From: SAR324 cluster bacterium
GTDB lineage: Bacteria > SAR324 > JACQKK01
NCBI GenBank assembly: GCA_027296185.1
Contig: JAPUJL010000303.1
Coordinates: 1-8,026 of the forward strand
Length of the DNA stretch: 8,026 bases
Reading direction: 5' to 3'
Shown here: positions 1 through 6,337 of the stretch, in pieces
Numbering within the stretch: the first letter of the stretch is position 1
Layout: every line of letters begins with the position of its first letter
Program-made: the position numbers and the translations under genes
The notes under the pieces: generated by a model
Told to the model about the DNA's origin: nothing
Databases searched by the model: none
What the model saw: only the letters and a program-made list of their open reading frames with translations

Positions 1-153
1 GCCGGCCAGGAGCAGACCCGCCACCATCGCGGCGGTGGCAACCCTCACCGCGGCCCCCAATGCTGACCACCGCCCCCATCCGCCGGGGCGGAGCCCCGCA
101 CCCGGGACCCGCCGTCCCTCGCGCCGTAGACCGGCGCTCATGCGGTTGTTCAT
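1..153 (-). CDS. Partial unknown gene, probable membrane-anchored or exported protein (N-terminus only)
   Basis: Only the first 51 codons are in the window; the gene runs off the left edge. The ATG at 153-151 overlaps the TGA of the upstream gene (152-150) as ATGA. It is preceded by GAGG at 163-160 with a 6-nt spacer, which is a well-placed ribosome binding site, so the two genes are probably translationally coupled. The visible protein begins MNNRMSAG, has about 30 residues rich in Arg and Gly, and then becomes hydrophobic (ATAAMVAGLLLAG), ending at the edge. This suits an N-in signal anchor or a long-n-region signal peptide. A GTG at 48-46 (MRVATAAMVAGLLLAG) is an alternative start that would give a compact signal peptide, but it lacks the stop overlap. 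The frame is open throughout. The family cannot be named from 51 residues. Confidence 0.55.
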   Translation of the reverse strand, partial: MNNRMSAGLRREGRRVPGAGLRPGGWGRWSALGAAVRVATAAMVAGLLLAG

Positions 154-461
154 GACGATCCTCGCAACGAACGGATTAGGAAGAACAGGCCCAGCCCCAC
201 TAGCGCCGCGCCGACCACCCACAACAACCCGCCCACGAGCCCCCGCACCAGCCACAGCACCACGGCCAATCCGATAGCGATCGCCCCTTCCAGGTATTGG
301 CGGTTGTAGATCTGATACCCCCCGTAGGCCGCCACGGCCACGGGAGCGACGGGGGGCAGCACCCACTTCAACAGCACCATCACTGCGCCGGCCGTCAACA
401 TGGCCACACCGCGGCCGGTATCCCGCTTCACCAGATACCCGAACTCGTTGTCCATGCCCAT
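150..461 (-). CDS. Small membrane protein of unknown family (103 aa)
   Basis: I do not recognise the family. The product starts MGMDNEFGYLVKRDTGRG, a short polar charged N-terminus, and is then almost wholly hydrophobic. There is a segment at about residues 19-52 (broken by Pro-Pro at 36-37), a short NRQYLEG loop at 53-59, and a long stretch at about 60-97, ending in RSLRGSS. Three or four membrane passes are likely, with the basic C-terminus in the cytoplasm. I chose the ATG at 461 because AGGGA at 471-467 sits 5 nt upstream. The ATG at 455 is the next candidate, and a TTG at 533 gives an N-terminus with no membrane-protein or ribosome-binding logic. The stop codon overlaps the start of the next gene (ATGA), so the pair likely acts together. 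A gene for a ThyX-like protein diverges from it. Confidence 0.7.
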   Translation of the reverse strand: MGMDNEFGYLVKRDTGRGVAMLTAGAVMVLLKWVLPPVAPVAVAAYGGYQIYNRQYLEGAIAIGLAVVLWLVRGLVGGLLWVVGAALVGLGLFFLIRSLRGSS

Positions 462-550
462 GCCGATCCCTGAAACCCTCCCGCTGCGGTGGGGAAAGCC
501 CGACCCGGCCGGTCTCCACACCGGACGGGGCAATGGACGGAGCGGAACGA

Positions 551-579
551 TTGCTTTGCGCCGCCGCCCGCCCTATGGT
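551..579 (+). promoter_or_regulatory. Possible sigma70-type promoter for the ThyX-like gene
   Basis: TTGCTT at 551-556 and TATGGT at 574-579 are separated by exactly 17 bp. Matches to consensus are partial (3/6 and 4/6). Transcription would start near 586, leaving an untranslated leader of about 105 nt before the ATG at 691. The placement is plausible, but the boxes are weak. Confidence 0.25.
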
Positions 580-609
580 GGTGTTCCAAACGGCCGGGTG
601 CAACTTTTT

Positions 610-618
610 TATATAGCA
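610..618 (-). promoter_or_regulatory. Possible extended -10 promoter for the small membrane protein gene
   Basis: On the minus strand the AT-rich block reads TGCTATATA at 618-610, an extended -10 (TGn followed by TATATA), with A/T continuing to 605. No good -35 lies 17 bp upstream, which extended -10 promoters tolerate. It is the only clear AT-rich run in the 229-bp divergent region (462-690). The same block could also serve the plus strand. A CCGGT/ACCGG inverted repeat with a 6-nt loop lies at 509-524; I see nothing else in the region. Confidence 0.3.
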
Positions 619-690
619 CAACCCCTTCGACCTCGCCTCGGTAACTTTCAGCATGCGCGCGACGACGCCGCAGGTTCTCAGTCCCTCGCG

Positions 691-2298
691 ATGCCCGAAG
701 ACGCGCTGACCGAGGCGGAACGGACGCGCCTCGCCCCCTACGTCACCGATCTGGACGGTCCGGTGTTCGTACTCACCGATCTGCCCGAGGTGGTGAAGGG
801 AGCGCTGTTTTCCCGCTATTCCCGCTCCACCCTCGGCCTGCGCCGGCTGCTGCTGAAGGAATTCCTGCAGGAGCAGCCCCCCGGCGGCGCCACGCCACAG
901 CGGGCGGCGGCAGGCCTCTCGGTGGACCGGGCGCAGGATTTCTACGACCGCATCCTGGATGGCTTCGGCGACGATTCTATCGGCGAGTTGGGCGGCGCGC
1001 ATGTGGCCATCGAGAACGTCTCGATGATCGCCACGAAAATTCTGGAGGATGCGCGTATCGGCGGCTCACCCCTGGAGAAATCGACGCGCTACGTCTCCTT
1101 CGCAGAGCGGCAGGGCGGGGATTACCTGTTCTACAAGGAACCCCGCCTAATGGAATCCACCCACGCGGAGCGGTACGCGGAGACTTGCCGCGCACTGTTC
1201 GCCGGGTACGCGGAGATGATCGAGCCGGTCTGCCGCTATATCGAGTCGGTGTTTCCGCGTGAACCGGACACCCGTGAGGGAGCCTACCGCCGCTCGGTAC
1301 GGGCCAAGGCCTTCGACGCGCTGCGGGGTCTGCTGCCCGCTTCGACCGTGACCAATATGGGCATCTTCGGCAACGGCCGCTTCTTCGAGTCGCTGCTGAT
1401 CCGGCTCAGCCTGTGCGGGTTGGCGGAGGGCGAGCGATTGGCCGAGGCCATGCGCCGGGAACTGGGCAAGGTCGTTCCCTCCTTCATCCGCCGCGCCGAC
1501 CCCGCCCATCCCCACTTCGACGGGTTCCGCAAATTCGAGCGGGAGTTGGCGCGGACGGTCGATGCCCTGGGCGAGCGCCACGGACCGGCGGTTCTGCCCG
1601 CGGGCGGCGAGCCCCCGGTGCGGCTGGTGGAATACGACCCCGACGCGGAGGCCAAGGTGCTGGCGGGGCTGCTCTTTCCCGTGACGGGGGCGCCGCTCGG
1701 AGAACTGCGCGCCGCGGCCGAGGAGATCGGCGCCGAAGCCCGGGAGCGCATCTTCGCCGAGCTGGCCGCGCTCCGCACCAACCGCCGCCACAAGCTCCCC
1801 CGGGCGTTGGAAACCGTCGCTTACGCGTTCGACCTGGTGGGCGATTTTGGGATGTACCGCGACCTGCACCGCCACCGCATGATGACCCAGGTGCGGCAGC
1901 CCCTCTCCACGCGGCTCGGATTCGAAATGCCGGAAGAGGTCTCCGAGGCGGGACTGGCGCCGCGCTACGAGGCGCTGATGGTCCAGGCGGCGGAGGCTTA
2001 CGAGGCCATCGCCCCCGAGTTTCCCGCCGAGGCTCAGTATTTGGTTCCCATGGCCTATCGCATCCGCTGGTACGTTCAGATCAATCTGCGTGCCTTGATG
2101 TGGATGGTCGAGCTACGCAGCTCGCCCCAGGGCCATCCCGCCTACCGGCGCATGGTACAGGCCATGTACCGGGAGGTGGAAGCCGTCCACCCGAACCTGG
2201 CCCGTCTGATCCGGTTCGTCGATCTGCAGGATTACCCCCTGGGCCGACTGGGCGCGGAGCAACGCCAGGAGGACAAACGGCGCGGCGCGGACGGCTGA
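691..2298 (+). CDS. Tandem two-domain ThyX-like protein (FAD-dependent thymidylate synthase family)
   Basis: The 535-residue protein is about twice the usual ThyX length (about 220-250). ThyX makes dTMP from dUMP using flavin and methylenetetrahydrofolate.

Seen: the first half has HVAIENVSMIATKILEDARIGGSP then EKSTRYV (129-135), which matches the ThyX core, where IEgvSR..HqLvRHR is followed by S.QSqRYV. The RHR itself is absent. A second start-like segment, VRLVEYDPDAEAKVLAGLLF (310-329), resembles a ThyX N-terminus. It is followed by HRHRMMTQVRQPLSTRLGF (393-411), which holds the RHR (394-396). There the serine is 10 residues after RHR rather than 8.

Inferred: a gene duplication whose halves keep complementary parts of the active site. 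Whether it makes dTMP is uncertain; no thyA is visible here.

The ATG at 691 begins MPEDALTEAERTRL just before conserved-looking sequence. There is no good ribosome binding site, and the open frame further upstream looks non-coding. Confidence 0.8.
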   Translation: MPEDALTEAERTRLAPYVTDLDGPVFVLTDLPEVVKGALFSRYSRSTLGLRRLLLKEFLQEQPPGGATPQRAAAGLSVDRAQDFYDRILDGFGDDSIGELGGAHVAIENVSMIATKILEDARIGGSPLEKSTRYVSFAERQGGDYLFYKEPRLMESTHAERYAETCRALFAGYAEMIEPVCRYIESVFPREPDTREGAYRRSVRAKAFDALRGLLPASTVTNMGIFGNGRFFESLLIRLSLCGLAEGERLAEAMRRELGKVVPSFIRRADPAHPHFDGFRKFERELARTVDALGERHGPAVLPAGGEPPVRLVEYDPDAEAKVLAGLLFPVTGAPLGELRAAAEEIGAEARERIFAELAALRTNRRHKLPRALETVAYAFDLVGDFGMYRDLHRHRMMTQVRQPLSTRLGFEMPEEVSEAGLAPRYEALMVQAAEAYEAIAPEFPAEAQYLVPMAYRIRWYVQINLRALMWMVELRSSPQGHPAYRRMVQAMYREVEAVHPNLARLIRFVDLQDYPLGRLGAEQRQEDKRRGADG

Positions 2299-2312
2299 AC
2301 AGCCGAGCGCGC
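2285..2312. terminator. Hairpin across the stop of the ThyX-like gene, possible bidirectional terminator
   Basis: CGGCT (2292-2296) pairs with AGCCG (2301-2305) around a GAAC tetraloop. After a 2x2 mismatch, GCGCG (2285-2289) pairs with CGCGC (2308-2312). It lies between two convergent genes, where a shared terminator would be expected. Neither side has a T tract, so this is not a textbook intrinsic terminator. Confidence 0.3.
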
Positions 2313-2320
2313 AAAACCCC

Positions 2321-3118
2321 TCAAATCCCGTAGCGCAGCCGGTACCAGGCGAAAGCGAGGTATTCCCGCAGGGCCGCGGCGCTGCCGGAGAGATGCTCGG
2401 CCATGGGCACCATCGCCTTCCAGGAGAAGGCGGAGAAGGCACCGTCTCGCGCCGGGCCTTCCGCCGGCACGGGAACCGTCTCGATCCCGAAGTGGCGGAA
2501 GGCCCGCACGGTGCGGGGCAGGTGATAAGCCGAGGTGACGACGCACAGGCTGCGCCAACCCCGCTCCTCCACGATGCGCTTGGCCTCCCGGGCGTTCTCG
2601 AATGTGTTGCGGCTGCGGCGCTCGGGCACCAGATCGCTCCCGGGCACCCCCCACTCCCGCAGGGTTGCGGCCAGTGCGTCCGCTTCGGTCGCGGCGCCGT
2701 CCCACGTGTTTCCGCCGGAGAGGAGCAGCGGAACGCCCAGCCTGCGCCACAGCCGCCATCCGGTCATGGCGCGGGCCAAGCCGCTGCCGGACAGCGTTTC
2801 CGCAGGGAGGGCCAGGGCCGGGCCTGCGTTCTCCTGCGGCTGCGCACCCAAGGCCGCGCCACCTCCCATCACGGCGATGGCGTCGCAGCGAAGGCCCGCG
2901 GCGGACGGAAGGGGATGGTGCCGCTCCAGGGGACGCAACAGGGCATGGGATACCGGGGCAATGGACAGCAGGTAGAGCGCGCACCCGGTCGCCGCGAGCA
3001 GGCCCGCCGCGGTGCGCCGCCAGCCGGCGGCGAGCAGGGCGAGCGACGCCGCAATCGACAGCACGAATATCCCGGGGGGCAGGAGCAACCAGCCCAACCC
3101 CTTGGCGATCCAGAGCAT
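2321..3118 (-). CDS. YdcF/ElyC/SanA-type DUF218 membrane protein
   Basis: The 265 residues match the DUF218 family, whose E. coli members include ElyC (envelope integrity, lipid carrier metabolism), SanA and YdcF; the biochemical activity is not well settled.

Seen: two N-terminal membrane segments (about 9-31 and 36-54), then a periplasmic-side DUF218 domain with the motifs AIAVMGGG (80-87), LLLSGG (131-136), a conserved Glu (145), RSRNTFENA (168-176) and VTSAYHLPR (194-202). The two membrane passes make it more like ElyC than the membrane-free YdcF. It ends with an amphipathic stretch, REYLAFAWYRLRYGI.

The ATG at 3118 has GAGG at 3130-3127, 8 nt upstream. It is the last gene of the cluster, 48 bp after the RDD gene, and converges with the ThyX-like gene. 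The symbol is left blank because orthology to elyC cannot be proven here. Confidence 0.85.
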   Translation of the reverse strand: MLWIAKGLGWLLLPPGIFVLSIAASLALLAAGWRRTAAGLLAATGCALYLLSIAPVSHALLRPLERHHPLPSAAGLRCDAIAVMGGGAALGAQPQENAGPALALPAETLSGSGLARAMTGWRLWRRLGVPLLLSGGNTWDGAATEADALAATLREWGVPGSDLVPERRSRNTFENAREAKRIVEERGWRSLCVVTSAYHLPRTVRAFRHFGIETVPVPAEGPARDGAFSAFSWKAMVPMAEHLSGSAAALREYLAFAWYRLRYGI

Positions 3119-3166
3119 CGAGGCCGCCTCTCCTGTTCGCTACCGGCCCCGGCGGACGCCGCGCCG

Positions 3167-4027
3167 CTATCGGCCCGCGGAAGGAGCCGGTACCGCGTCC
3201 TCCACCTCCAGTTCCGGCTCGGGATCGAGGGCGAGGGATTGCAGAATCCAGCGCCGGGCGCGCGGATCGAGGCGCAGCACCAAATCCCCCTCCACTTGCC
3301 CCGCGGTCCCTTCGGCGAGGAAGTGAACCTCCGCCTGGCCGCCACCTTCGCCGGCATCGCCGCCGAGTAGCAGGCTGAACCCGGCCGAGCGGTCCACGGA
3401 GATTTTCGCTCCGATGCGCGCCGCGACATCGGGGTGGGTTCGAACGATCCGCTCAGCCTCCTGGTAGGCCGCGGTGCGGCGCATGTTCCACGGCGCAACC
3501 AGAAACGCCGTCAGCAACACGCCCAGCACCAGGATGCTGAACGCCAGCACCCGCCGCCCCAAGCGGGTCACCCGGGGCGGGACGATCACCACCGTGCCGG
3601 CCCAGCGGTCCCCCAGCCGCCGGTAGTGGGGATCGGTGAACACCAGCACCGCCTCCACCGGCAGCAGCAGCAGGGCCACGTTGCGCTGCAGGAGGCCCGT
3701 CCGCGCGGGCGCCGATCGGGGATCGTCCGCCCGGCGAATGGCGATGCCGGTGAACCATTTGCCCGGACTGCGGCCGAACATCGCGTCCTTGACCAGGAAC
3801 AGCATCACCGCGCCGCCGATCCAGCGGAGCAGATTCGGCGAGTCGCCCATGGGGAGCGGGCGCAGATCCCAGTGCTCCCCCATGGCGATCTGATCCCCCA
3901 GATTCAGCACGATTACAATGATCAGGTAGTCGATGATCAGCGCAAACAGGCGCAGGTGGTGCGGGCTGAGCGTGACGGAGGGCGGTTCGCCGGGAGATTC
4001 GGGGGGCGGGGAGGACACGGGTGGCAT
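3167..4027 (-). CDS. RDD-family membrane protein with a C-terminal extension resembling Coa1/DUF1783
   Basis: From the ATG at 4027 the product has 286 residues.

Seen: a Pro/Ser-rich N-terminal tail (1-22), then an RDD domain with RLFALIIDYLI (26-36, holding the conserved Arg and Asp), a membrane segment near 68-80, GRSPGKWFTGIAI (85-97), a hydrophobic stretch at 116-131 and RRLGDRWAGTVVI (136-148). A fourth membrane segment (159-180) leads to a soluble tail of about 105 residues, which RDD proteins usually lack.

In that tail, YQEAERIVRTHPDVAARIG, GEGGGQAEVHF, a Gly-containing segment and RRWILQSLAL follow the pattern of Coa1/DUF1783 domains. This is a by-eye match and unproven.

The RDD function is generally unknown; some members are linked to ion transport. 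The start is uncertain: TTG at 4054 and GTG at 4018 are in frame, and none has a good ribosome binding site. Confidence 0.8.
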   Translation of the reverse strand: MPPVSSPPPESPGEPPSVTLSPHHLRLFALIIDYLIIVIVLNLGDQIAMGEHWDLRPLPMGDSPNLLRWIGGAVMLFLVKDAMFGRSPGKWFTGIAIRRADDPRSAPARTGLLQRNVALLLLPVEAVLVFTDPHYRRLGDRWAGTVVIVPPRVTRLGRRVLAFSILVLGVLLTAFLVAPWNMRRTAAYQEAERIVRTHPDVAARIGAKISVDRSAGFSLLLGGDAGEGGGQAEVHFLAEGTAGQVEGDLVLRLDPRARRWILQSLALDPEPELEVEDAVPAPSAGR

Positions 4028-4079
4028 GCGTCGGGCGGCTGCGGCGCTCCCCAAACGGGGGGTGGCCGCGCGGCGCGGC

Positions 4080-4952
4080 TCAACCTTGCTTCAACATGCC
4101 GAGCAGGTGGCTGCTTTCATCCGTCGGCGCCGCCGCATCCAGCGCCTCGGCATGAGGGATCAGCTCGACGATGGCGTCCCGTTCCGCCAGGATGCGCATC
4201 AGCCCGATCCGGGCGAATTGGTTGCCTTCATCCTCGTCGAGCAGCCGGCGGAACTCCGCCTCCGCCTCGGGAATCTCGTGGAGCAGATAGCTGGCGTAAG
4301 CGCTGCACTCGCGCAGGTCCGGGTATTGCTCCCAACCCGGGACATCGCCCAGCAAGGTCAGCACCTCCGCTGCGTCCGAAACGATGCCCGAAGTGAGCAA
4401 CGCCCGCGACAGGTAGAGCGCTATGCTGGCATCGCCCGGCATTCGTTCCGCGAGGCTGTGCAGTTCCGCCAGCGCGGCATCCCGCTGTCCCTGATTGAGC
4501 TTGACCAGGGCCAGGCTCAGACGGCTCAGAATGAACTCGGGGGACTGTTCCAGCACCTCGCCGTACAGGCGCTCGGCCTCGGCGATTTCGGCCAGGAGCT
4601 CCGCGGTGTAGCCCAGGTTATGACGCGAGGGGAGAAATCCCGGAGCGAGATTCAGCGACTCCTGAAAGTACATCCGCGCATCGGCGATCTCGTCCATGAA
4701 CAGCGCCAGGCAGCCCAGATTGTACAGGATCACGGCCCGCTCCTTGCCGGAGGCGCCGATCAACTGGGATTGGAGGCGCTCGATTTCCTCTTGCACGATC
4801 GGCGTATCGGGATCGCGTGCCGGGGCGTAGAGGGCCTGGTTGAGCCGGGTCAAGGGATCGCTTCCCTCCAGTTGGAAAAGCTGGGTGAGACCTTCCAGGG
4901 TGCTACCGCCGGCGATCCGTTCCATGACTCCGGCGACGTCCGCTGCGCTCAT
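4080..4952 (-). CDS. Cytoplasmic TPR-repeat protein
   Basis: The 290-residue protein has no signal peptide or membrane segment.

Seen: about 70 N-terminal residues of mixed helix (LEGLTQLFQLEG, IVQEEIERLQSQL), then tetratricopeptide repeats. The clearest are at about 72-104 (ILYNLGCLALFMDEIADA, then YFQESLNLAPG), 106-138 (PSRHNLGYTAELLAEIAEA, then LYGEVLEQSPE) and 140-172 (ILSRLSLALVKLNQGQRDA, then ELHSLAERMPG). Weaker units continue to about 250. Cys81 and Cys at about 216 are the only notable cysteines.

TPRs bind proteins, so a scaffold or adaptor role is likely, but no partner is evident. It lies 51 bp after the SH3/BamE-like gene and 52 bp before the RDD gene, in the same probable transcript. 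The ATG at 4952 is supported by the open frame; the ribosome binding site is weak (GAGA 8 nt upstream). Confidence 0.8.
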   Translation of the reverse strand: MSAADVAGVMERIAGGSTLEGLTQLFQLEGSDPLTRLNQALYAPARDPDTPIVQEEIERLQSQLIGASGKERAVILYNLGCLALFMDEIADARMYFQESLNLAPGFLPSRHNLGYTAELLAEIAEAERLYGEVLEQSPEFILSRLSLALVKLNQGQRDAALAELHSLAERMPGDASIALYLSRALLTSGIVSDAAEVLTLLGDVPGWEQYPDLRECSAYASYLLHEIPEAEAEFRRLLDEDEGNQFARIGLMRILAERDAIVELIPHAEALDAAAPTDESSHLLGMLKQG

Positions 4953-5003
4953 GCCATCGTCTCGCTACGAGGCCCCTCCGCACCGTTTCCGATATACGGC
5001 GGG

Positions 5004-5750
5004 CTAGTTGATCTGCTTGACCACGCTGTTCTCGAACCGCACCTGCAGGCCCGGGTAATGCCAGACCATGATGTTGAGTTCTTCGGCGGTCGATTCTTCC
5101 CGCTGGGTCGGGTCGCCCAGGGCCCACGTGACTTCCTGCGGACTGTCGCCTACCCGCACCACGCCGGAGAGCAGACGCCGTTGCCGGTCGTTGTCCACGC
5201 TCCGGGTGACCATCTCCGCGTGCACGTCGGCGACGATTTGCGCCGACCGGAACGGGCGGTAGATGCCCGTGGTGGAGCGCACCCAGACCCGGCCCGGCAC
5301 TTCGGTCTCGTAGGTGACCTTCTGCCAGGTGATTTCGGGAACGCTGCCGCTGGGCTGGGTGACGTTCGCCAGCACCAGGTCCGCCGCCGGCACCTCGCGG
5401 CCCGCCATGGGGCGCATGCCCTCCTCGATCACCTCGGGAAAGACCAGCACCGGCTGTCCGTTCAACTGGTTGATCTCATGAGGATCGAGGGCGACCCAGC
5501 CGGTGCCGCTGATCTTGACCCGGCGTTCCGGCTGAACGACCCAGTACCAGACCACGTCCTCGGCGTCCACGGTAAAGTCCACGACCGTGAAGCTGCGCCG
5601 TGCGCGCAACAGGTGCCGCTCGCCTTCCCGCGGGGCATCGACAAAGGCGTAGGTATTGACCAGGGTGAAGAACGCGCCGGTGTCCTGGGCGAATCCCGGC
5701 GCCACCCAGAGCGGCAAGGCGGCGAGCACTGCGGCGGATAATCGTATCAT
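5004..5750 (-). CDS. Exported protein with SH3-like region and BamE/SmpA-like C-terminus
   Basis: The 248-residue precursor has a Sec signal peptide: MIR, then SAAVLAALPLWVAPGFA, with likely cleavage after Ala21 (GFA/QD). No lipobox cysteine is present, so it should be soluble in the periplasm.

Seen: residues about 30-92 look beta-rich, with VVWYWVVQPERRVKISGTGW resembling a bacterial SH3-like strand pattern. A second similar block, RVWVRSTTGIYRPFRS, lies at 154-169. Residues about 197-248 follow the BamE/SmpA/OmlA pattern: VVRVGDSPQEV, LGDPTQRE, IMVWHYPGLQVRFENSVV.

BamE-like domains occur in outer-membrane assembly and other periplasmic proteins; here one is appended to a longer protein without a lipid anchor. 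The ATG at 5750 overlaps the rsmD stop (ATGA at 5750-5747), which fixes the start and suggests coupled translation. The specific function is unknown. Confidence 0.75.
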   Translation of the reverse strand: MIRLSAAVLAALPLWVAPGFAQDTGAFFTLVNTYAFVDAPREGERHLLRARRSFTVVDFTVDAEDVVWYWVVQPERRVKISGTGWVALDPHEINQLNGQPVLVFPEVIEEGMRPMAGREVPAADLVLANVTQPSGSVPEITWQKVTYETEVPGRVWVRSTTGIYRPFRSAQIVADVHAEMVTRSVDNDRQRRLLSGVVRVGDSPQEVTWALGDPTQREESTAEELNIMVWHYPGLQVRFENSVVKQIN

Positions 5751-6337
5751 GGCGACCCGTCGGCCGGTGGTGGCGTGGAAGACCGCTTCTCTAGGTACGA
5801 AACGTCGGTGTCACCATAGCGTTTCGTCTGGATCAGTTCAAGGTTTGGCGGCGGCACCGGTGCGGCGCCGCCCGCCGATTCCACCACGATCGCGGCACCC
5901 TCGGCAACGGCCGGCAAGCGGGCGATCGACTCCAGCGCCCGTTGGGCCTCGTCCGAGGCGTAGGGCGGATCGAGCAGGATCACCAGCGGCCCCGGGGCAA
6001 AGGCCTCTCCCTCCAGCCAGGGCAACACGCGGCGGCCCACCACCCGCCAGCGTTCCACGGCGGCGCCCAGCCCCTGGAGGTTGCGCCGGATCAGCGCCGC
6101 GTTGCGCCCGTCCGTCTCGACGAACGTGGCGTGAAGCGCGCCCCGGCTGAGCGCCTCGATGCCCAGCGCGCCGGAGCCCGCATACAGATCGTAGAACCGT
6201 GCCCGCTCCAAGGGCAGGCGGTGGGCGAGGACGTTGAAGATCGCCTCCCGCACCCGGTCGGAGGTGGGGCGGGTGGAGCTTCCCCGAGGCGCCCGGATGC
6301 GCCGGCCGCCCCATTCTCCGGCAACGATTCTCAGCAT
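5747..6337 (-). CDS. rsmD: RsmD, 16S rRNA (guanine(966)-N2)-methyltransferase
   Basis: RsmD uses S-adenosylmethionine to methylate N2 of G966 in 16S rRNA of the 30S subunit.

Seen in the 196-residue product: the typical N-terminus MLRIVAGEWGGRRIRAP, RPTSDRVREAIFN (23-35), the SAM-binding motif DLYAGSGALGIEALSRGA (50-67), the acidic residue after beta-2 (FVETD, 72-76), the catalytic DPPY (123-126), and the C-terminal RYGDTDVSYLEK (173-184). The length is normal, and nothing essential is missing.

GGAG lies about 8 nt before the ATG. It heads the five-gene minus-strand cluster and is coupled by ATGA to the SH3/BamE-like gene. The CPBP protease gene diverges from it across a 176-bp gap. In many bacteria rsmD sits beside coaD; that partner is not here. 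Confidence 0.95.
   Translation of the reverse strand: MLRIVAGEWGGRRIRAPRGSSTRPTSDRVREAIFNVLAHRLPLERARFYDLYAGSGALGIEALSRGALHATFVETDGRNAALIRRNLQGLGAAVERWRVVGRRVLPWLEGEAFAPGPLVILLDPPYASDEAQRALESIARLPAVAEGAAIVVESAGGAAPVPPPNLELIQTKRYGDTDVSYLEKRSSTPPPADGSP

Noticed and set aside
462..533. TTG-initiated N-terminal extension of the small membrane protein
   Set aside because: The extra 24 residues are Pro/Arg/Gly-rich, the start is TTG without a ribosome binding site, and the ATG at 461 has a well-spaced AGGGA.
400..690. Upstream extension of the ThyX-like reading frame to 400
   Set aside because: It runs antisense through the small membrane protein gene and across the divergent promoter region. The encoded sequence is Arg/Pro/Gly-rich with no ThyX similarity; family-like sequence begins just after the ATG at 691.
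653..709. 18-codon open frame from ATG 653 overlapping the start of the ThyX-like gene
   Set aside because: It could be a leader peptide, but there is no good ribosome binding site, no recognisable attenuator structure and no regulatory codon run.
1147..1875. Antisense open frames (242 and 169 codons) within the ThyX-like gene
   Set aside because: They are overlapped by clear ThyX motifs on the plus strand, and their proteins are compositionally biased.
2393..3370. Long plus-strand frames opposite the DUF218 and RDD genes
   Set aside because: The minus strand carries intact DUF218 and RDD motifs; the plus-strand products are Arg/Gly/Gln-rich with no domain.
3933..5741. 602-codon plus-strand open frame antisense to three genes
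   Set aside because: It lies opposite the RDD, TPR and SH3/BamE-like genes, all of which have recognisable motifs, repeats or a signal peptide. Its protein is His/Gln/Arg/Gly-rich low-complexity, typical of the antisense frame in GC-rich DNA.
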